Source: Rickettsiales bacterium (GTDB lineage Bacteria > Pseudomonadota > Alphaproteobacteria > Rickettsiales > UBA1997). Taken from it: a stretch of DNA of 8,820 bases. The position numbers were made by a program, and so were the translations under genes. The first letter of the stretch is position 1; each line of letters starts with the position of its first letter. Shown here piece by piece: positions 6,533-8,820 of this stretch. The notes below the pieces were generated by a model that had not been told where the DNA came from, did not search any database, and was given only the letters and a program-made list of their open reading frames with translations. The stretch covers positions 1-8,820 of the forward strand of contig CANEUK010000049.1 of the NCBI GenBank assembly GCA_947441695.1. The letters run 5' to 3'.

Positions 6533-6835
6533 TTATTCCTGATGAAGAATTAAAATTTTATTGCGACATTCTTCGATTTTTTGGGCAATACTATTCAAAG
6601 AAGCTCTGATTTTTTCTATTCCTTGAGATGATTCTCCATTTTTGACAAATTCAATATATTGAGAAGCAAGTTGATCAGCGCAATCTTCAAGGCGACCAGC
6701 AACTTCTTCGGCGATAGAAAATTGTTGTTGAGCCAATTTATTAGAACTGTTTTCAACCGCTCTAATTAAGAGATCAGCGTAAGTGTAATATTCTAAAATT
6801 TTATTATAGATATTTTCTTGATTTGAAGTTGCCAT
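6533..6835 (-). CDS. Small helical protein of unknown function
   Basis: I do not recognise this 100-residue protein. It has no signal peptide or membrane segment and looks almost entirely alpha-helical, with a probable coiled-coil character. A first helical part covers about 8-65, including EEVAGRLEDCADQLASQYIE. A loop around NGES (67-70) follows, then a second helix at 73-98 (IEKIRASLNSIAQKIEECRN). Two cysteines (52 and 91) fall in the two helices. It is probably cytoplasmic. The stop is two bases before the ispB start, and the ispB ribosome binding site lies within its final codons, so the two are probably translated from one message. A 71-base gap separates it from cca upstream. Exodeoxyribonuclease VII small subunit was considered because of size and the prenyl-synthase neighbour, but its characteristic motif is absent. 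Confidence 0.75.
   Translation of the reverse strand: MATSNQENIYNKILEYYTYADLLIRAVENSSNKLAQQQFSIAEEVAGRLEDCADQLASQYIEFVKNGESSQGIEKIRASLNSIAQKIEECRNKILILHQE
6537..6540 (-). promoter_or_regulatory. Shine-Dalgarno of ispB
   Basis: AGGA lies six bases upstream of the ispB ATG, inside the last codons of the preceding gene. It supports the chosen start at 6530. It stands out because most other starts in the window lack a recognisable Shine-Dalgarno. Confidence 0.6.
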
Positions 6836-6906
6836 GAAGAAATTGATTTTTTTAAGAAAATTTTGGCTATGTTTTACTTTTTTTCAAAAAATTTGATTTG
6901 TGGCTT

Positions 6907-8133
6907 TTAAAAGTCAATTTTAAGAATTTTTTTAAGTGAATTTTTTTTGAGAATAAAATCGTTTTTTGCCCAAAATTTTTTAACTTCAAAAATTGCTTGC
7001 CCCAAAGCTTTCTCTCTAAATCCAAGATCAATAAAATCTTTTGCGCTCAAAGGAAATTTTGGCAAAATGAAATTTTGGCAAAATGAAATATTTTTTTTTG
7101 TCAAAAAAAGTGTTTGAGAATCTTTTTTGAGATTGTTCAAACTCAATAAATACAAATCAAGAACCAAGCTTTTTTCTTGAAAAACCAAAAGCTCTTTTAA
7201 ATCAATCAAATCAAGGCTTTTAAAGCTTTTTGATAGTAAAAATTTTAAATATTTTTTTTCCAAATTTGTAGAACAAAATTCTTTAAAAAAAATCTCTAAA
7301 TTAACTTTTTTTGTTAAAAATAAGGCAGCTATTTTTAAGTTTGAACTTGCCGTTATTTTTAGCTTTTTTTCCAGTAAAAAAATTTTTTTTAAGGCATTAA
7401 CCTGAATATTAGATAAAAATAATTCCTGAAAAATTTTTTTGTTTTTTAGAGTTTGTAAAATTTTAGTTAAATTTTCTTCTTTTTTGCTAGAAACAATCTT
7501 TAAAAATTCATTTCTAATTCTCTCGCGCGACAATTTTTTTAGATTTTCTTTTTGCGCCACGCAGGCTGCCAAACCTTTAATATCAAGCTTTTTTCCATAT
7601 TCGCAGCTAAATCTAAAAAAGCGCAAAATACGCAAATAATCTTCTGAAATTCTTTGATTGGCGTCTCCAATAAACCTGACTTTCTGTTTTTTTAAATCTG
7701 AAATTCCGTTAAAATAATCATAAACAAAGCCAGTAGAATCAAGGTAAAGCGCGTTAATTGTAAAATCGCGTCGTGCGGAATCTAAAAAATAATCATTGAT
7801 AAATTCTGGCTTGCAATGACGACCATTTTCTTCTTCATCTTTTCGCAAAGTTGTAATTTCAAAATTTTTACCGTTGAGAACGGCTGTAATTGTGCCAAAT
7901 TTTATTCCAGTTGGCACAAATTTAACTTTATTTTTATGCAAAATTTCAATGATTTCTTGTGGCAATAATTTACAAGCAAAATCAAAATCGTTCACTTTTT
8001 TATTCATCAATAAATCACGCACGCAGCCACCAACCAAGCGAATTTGTGAATCAAAAATTTTAAATAAAATTTTTACTTCGCGCGGCAGTTTTTTAATTAA
8101 TTTTAGGTGCGAATAAATTTGCAAATGAGCCAA
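6907..8133 (-). CDS. cca: Class II CCA-adding tRNA nucleotidyltransferase
   Basis: This enzyme adds or repairs the 3' CCA end of tRNA without a nucleic acid template. The 408 residues show the class II head: LVGGCVRDLLMNKKVNDFDF (33-52), with catalytic D49 and D51, then TTLRKD, RRDFTINAL (121-129), and SEDYLRILRFFRF (163-175) with the nucleotide-selecting EDxxR (E164, D165, R168). RERIRNEFLKI follows, with a helical lysine-rich body and tail. Poly(A) polymerases share this fold, so the alternative is PcnB, but the length and EDxxR context favour CCA addition. An in-frame stop at 8163-8161 precludes any upstream ATG. The only sensible starts are TTG at 8133 or TTG at 8124, neither with a Shine-Dalgarno. 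A 16-bp tandem repeat near the C-terminus (7054-7085) is read in two frames yet keeps the gene open. Confidence 0.9.
   Translation of the reverse strand: MAHLQIYSHLKLIKKLPREVKILFKIFDSQIRLVGGCVRDLLMNKKVNDFDFACKLLPQEIIEILHKNKVKFVPTGIKFGTITAVLNGKNFEITTLRKDEEENGRHCKPEFINDYFLDSARRDFTINALYLDSTGFVYDYFNGISDLKKQKVRFIGDANQRISEDYLRILRFFRFSCEYGKKLDIKGLAACVAQKENLKKLSRERIRNEFLKIVSSKKEENLTKILQTLKNKKIFQELFLSNIQVNALKKIFLLEKKLKITASSNLKIAALFLTKKVNLEIFFKEFCSTNLEKKYLKFLLSKSFKSLDLIDLKELLVFQEKSLVLDLYLLSLNNLKKDSQTLFLTKKNISFCQNFILPKFPLSAKDFIDLGFREKALGQAIFEVKKFWAKNDFILKKNSLKKILKIDF
7054..7085 (-). repeat. Two-copy 16-bp tandem repeat inside cca
   Basis: The unit aaattttggcaaaatg (plus strand) occurs twice head to tail, at 7054-7069 and 7070-7085. 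On the coding strand the copies are read in different frames (roughly SFCQNF then ILPKF). Sixteen is not a multiple of three, so losing one copy would bring a TGA into frame a few codons later. Confidence 0.9.
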
Positions 8134-8175
8134 AATAAAAACCCGATAAAAATAAAAAAATCATGGCAATTATCA

Positions 8176-8820
8176 TTAAATCACCGTCAAAAAAAGCCCC
8201 AACTTATCAGCTTTTTTTATCACCTCGTCTTTTTGCAAAACCAGCGTTGAATTAGCTTGAATGGCAATTCCGCAAATTCCGGCATCAAAGCAATTTTCAA
8301 TTGTAGCTACGCCAATTACGGGCAAATCAGCTTTTTTGCTTTGTTTAGATTTTTTCATTTTTACCAAAACCGCGCTTTTTTTATAGTCAAAATTTAAATC
8401 TCGACATCTTGCAATCATTGCGTCGGTGCCTTCAAGCGCTTCAACAGCGATAATCTGTTTTTGGGCAATTATCAAAGATTGTCCAACGTCAAAATTAGAA
8501 AAACTTTTGATCGCTTTCACGCCCAAAGAAATGTCTTCAAGGCTTTGAGAACTAGGTTGCAAAAGGGTTGGGGTTGATTTTTTTGATATTACGCAATCCA
8601 AAATTTGATCAATTGGAATAATTCTCAAACCCTCTTTTTCAAAAAAATTAATCACCGTTCTTAAAACCGCATCATCACCCAAAATTTTATTGGCTAAAAT
8701 TTTTGCCAACAAAACTGCGCCTTTTTTGCCTGTTTTGAGTTGTAAAAAATTTGGCTTGGTCACGCCGCCAACAAAAACTAAATTTTGAATTTGGTTTTTT
8801 TTGACAATTTCTAAAAATTC
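8176..8820 (-). CDS. lpxI: UDP-2,3-diacylglucosamine pyrophosphatase LpxI, 5' end cut by window edge
   Basis: LpxI hydrolyses UDP-2,3-diacylglucosamine to lipid X and UMP in lipid A synthesis, replacing LpxH in most alphaproteobacteria. The 214 visible residues match the C-terminal three quarters of the family, which is about 270-280 residues long. Features include GDDAVLRTVINFFEKEGLRI, SLEDISLGVKAI, NFDVGQSLIIA, the hallmark AVEALEGTDAMIARC, SAVLVKMKK, KKADLPVIGVATIENCFDAG, and IAIQANSTLVL near the end. The aspartate of DLPVIG probably corresponds to the catalytic acid described in Caulobacter LpxI. A GTG at 8763 could be taken as a start, but the frame stays open to the window edge. The 19 codons before it (…QNLVFVGGVTKPNF) match the family's conserved GKV-RP region, so the true start lies outside the window. 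A complete lipid A pathway is implied. Confidence 0.93.
   Translation of the reverse strand, partial: EFLEIVKKNQIQNLVFVGGVTKPNFLQLKTGKKGAVLLAKILANKILGDDAVLRTVINFFEKEGLRIIPIDQILDCVISKKSTPTLLQPSSQSLEDISLGVKAIKSFSNFDVGQSLIIAQKQIIAVEALEGTDAMIARCRDLNFDYKKSAVLVKMKKSKQSKKADLPVIGVATIENCFDAGICGIAIQANSTLVLQKDEVIKKADKLGLFLTVI

Noticed and set aside
6533..6835. Exodeoxyribonuclease VII small subunit (XseB)
   Set aside because: Size, helicity and a prenyl-synthase neighbour fit, but the XseB pattern (FEEAL-LE-IV-LE-G-L-LE-S) is absent and the helix layout differs.
6841..6906. Promoter or terminator in the 71-base gap between cca and the 100-residue gene
   Set aside because: A TTGAAA-like box occurs but the spacing-matched -10 is poor, and the TCAAA/TTTGA hairpin is tiny; A/T runs alone explain both.
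8176..8763. Taking GTG at 8763 as the start of LpxI (195 residues)
   Set aside because: The frame is open to the window edge and the upstream codons match conserved LpxI sequence, so the gene is truncated by the window and not short.
1..8820. CRISPR array, tRNA or rRNA genes, toxin-antitoxin pair, or phage genes
   Set aside because: No regularly spaced direct repeats, no cloverleaf or rRNA motifs, and no genes of those classes were seen on either strand.

Overview
The window is AT-rich (about 70% A+T by eye) and densely coded. Every supported gene lies on the minus strand, so transcription runs from the right edge to the left edge. The gene set is LpxI instead of LpxH, an IalB-family secreted protein, an alphaproteobacterial-style DnaX, a short 4.5S RNA, TTG and GTG in use as start codons, and lysine/asparagine-rich proteins. 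This points to an AT-rich, probably host-associated alphaproteobacterium of the Rickettsiales type; the lineage is inferred from gene content only. All visible stops are TAA or TAG and tryptophan is TGG, so nothing suggests a recoded TGA.

Right block (8820 to 5007, in transcription order): the 3' part of lpxI (lipid A synthesis), a class II CCA-adding tRNA nucleotidyltransferase starting at TTG, an unrecognised 100-residue helical protein, a long-chain polyprenyl diphosphate synthase (ispB type), and an exported IalB-family protein. The last three are packed 0 to 2 bases apart and look like one operon. Upstream of them the spacing is loose (71 bases) but collinear.

Middle (5006 to 4511): a non-coding stretch. 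It holds a 160-bp element with perfect terminal inverted repeats flanked by TA, interpreted as a MITE, and a further outer inverted repeat around it. Next comes a gene not found by ORF calling: the signal recognition particle 4.5S RNA (ffs), just upstream of dnaX.

Left block (4510 to 1): dnaX encodes a gamma-length clamp-loader ATPase that lacks most of the tau C-terminal region. After 24 bases comes a response regulator fused to what looks like a degenerate histidine-kinase module. After a 219-base gap comes the 5' part of a large AsmA/YhdP-like (DUF3971) membrane-anchored protein that runs off the left edge.

Most of the window is housekeeping: envelope biogenesis (lpxI, ispB, DUF3971), tRNA maturation (cca), protein targeting (ffs) and replication (dnaX). 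The items most worth a second look are the MITE and its nested repeat, the pseudokinase-like response regulator, the shortened DnaX, and a frame-changing 16-bp tandem duplication inside cca. I saw no clear new multi-gene system.
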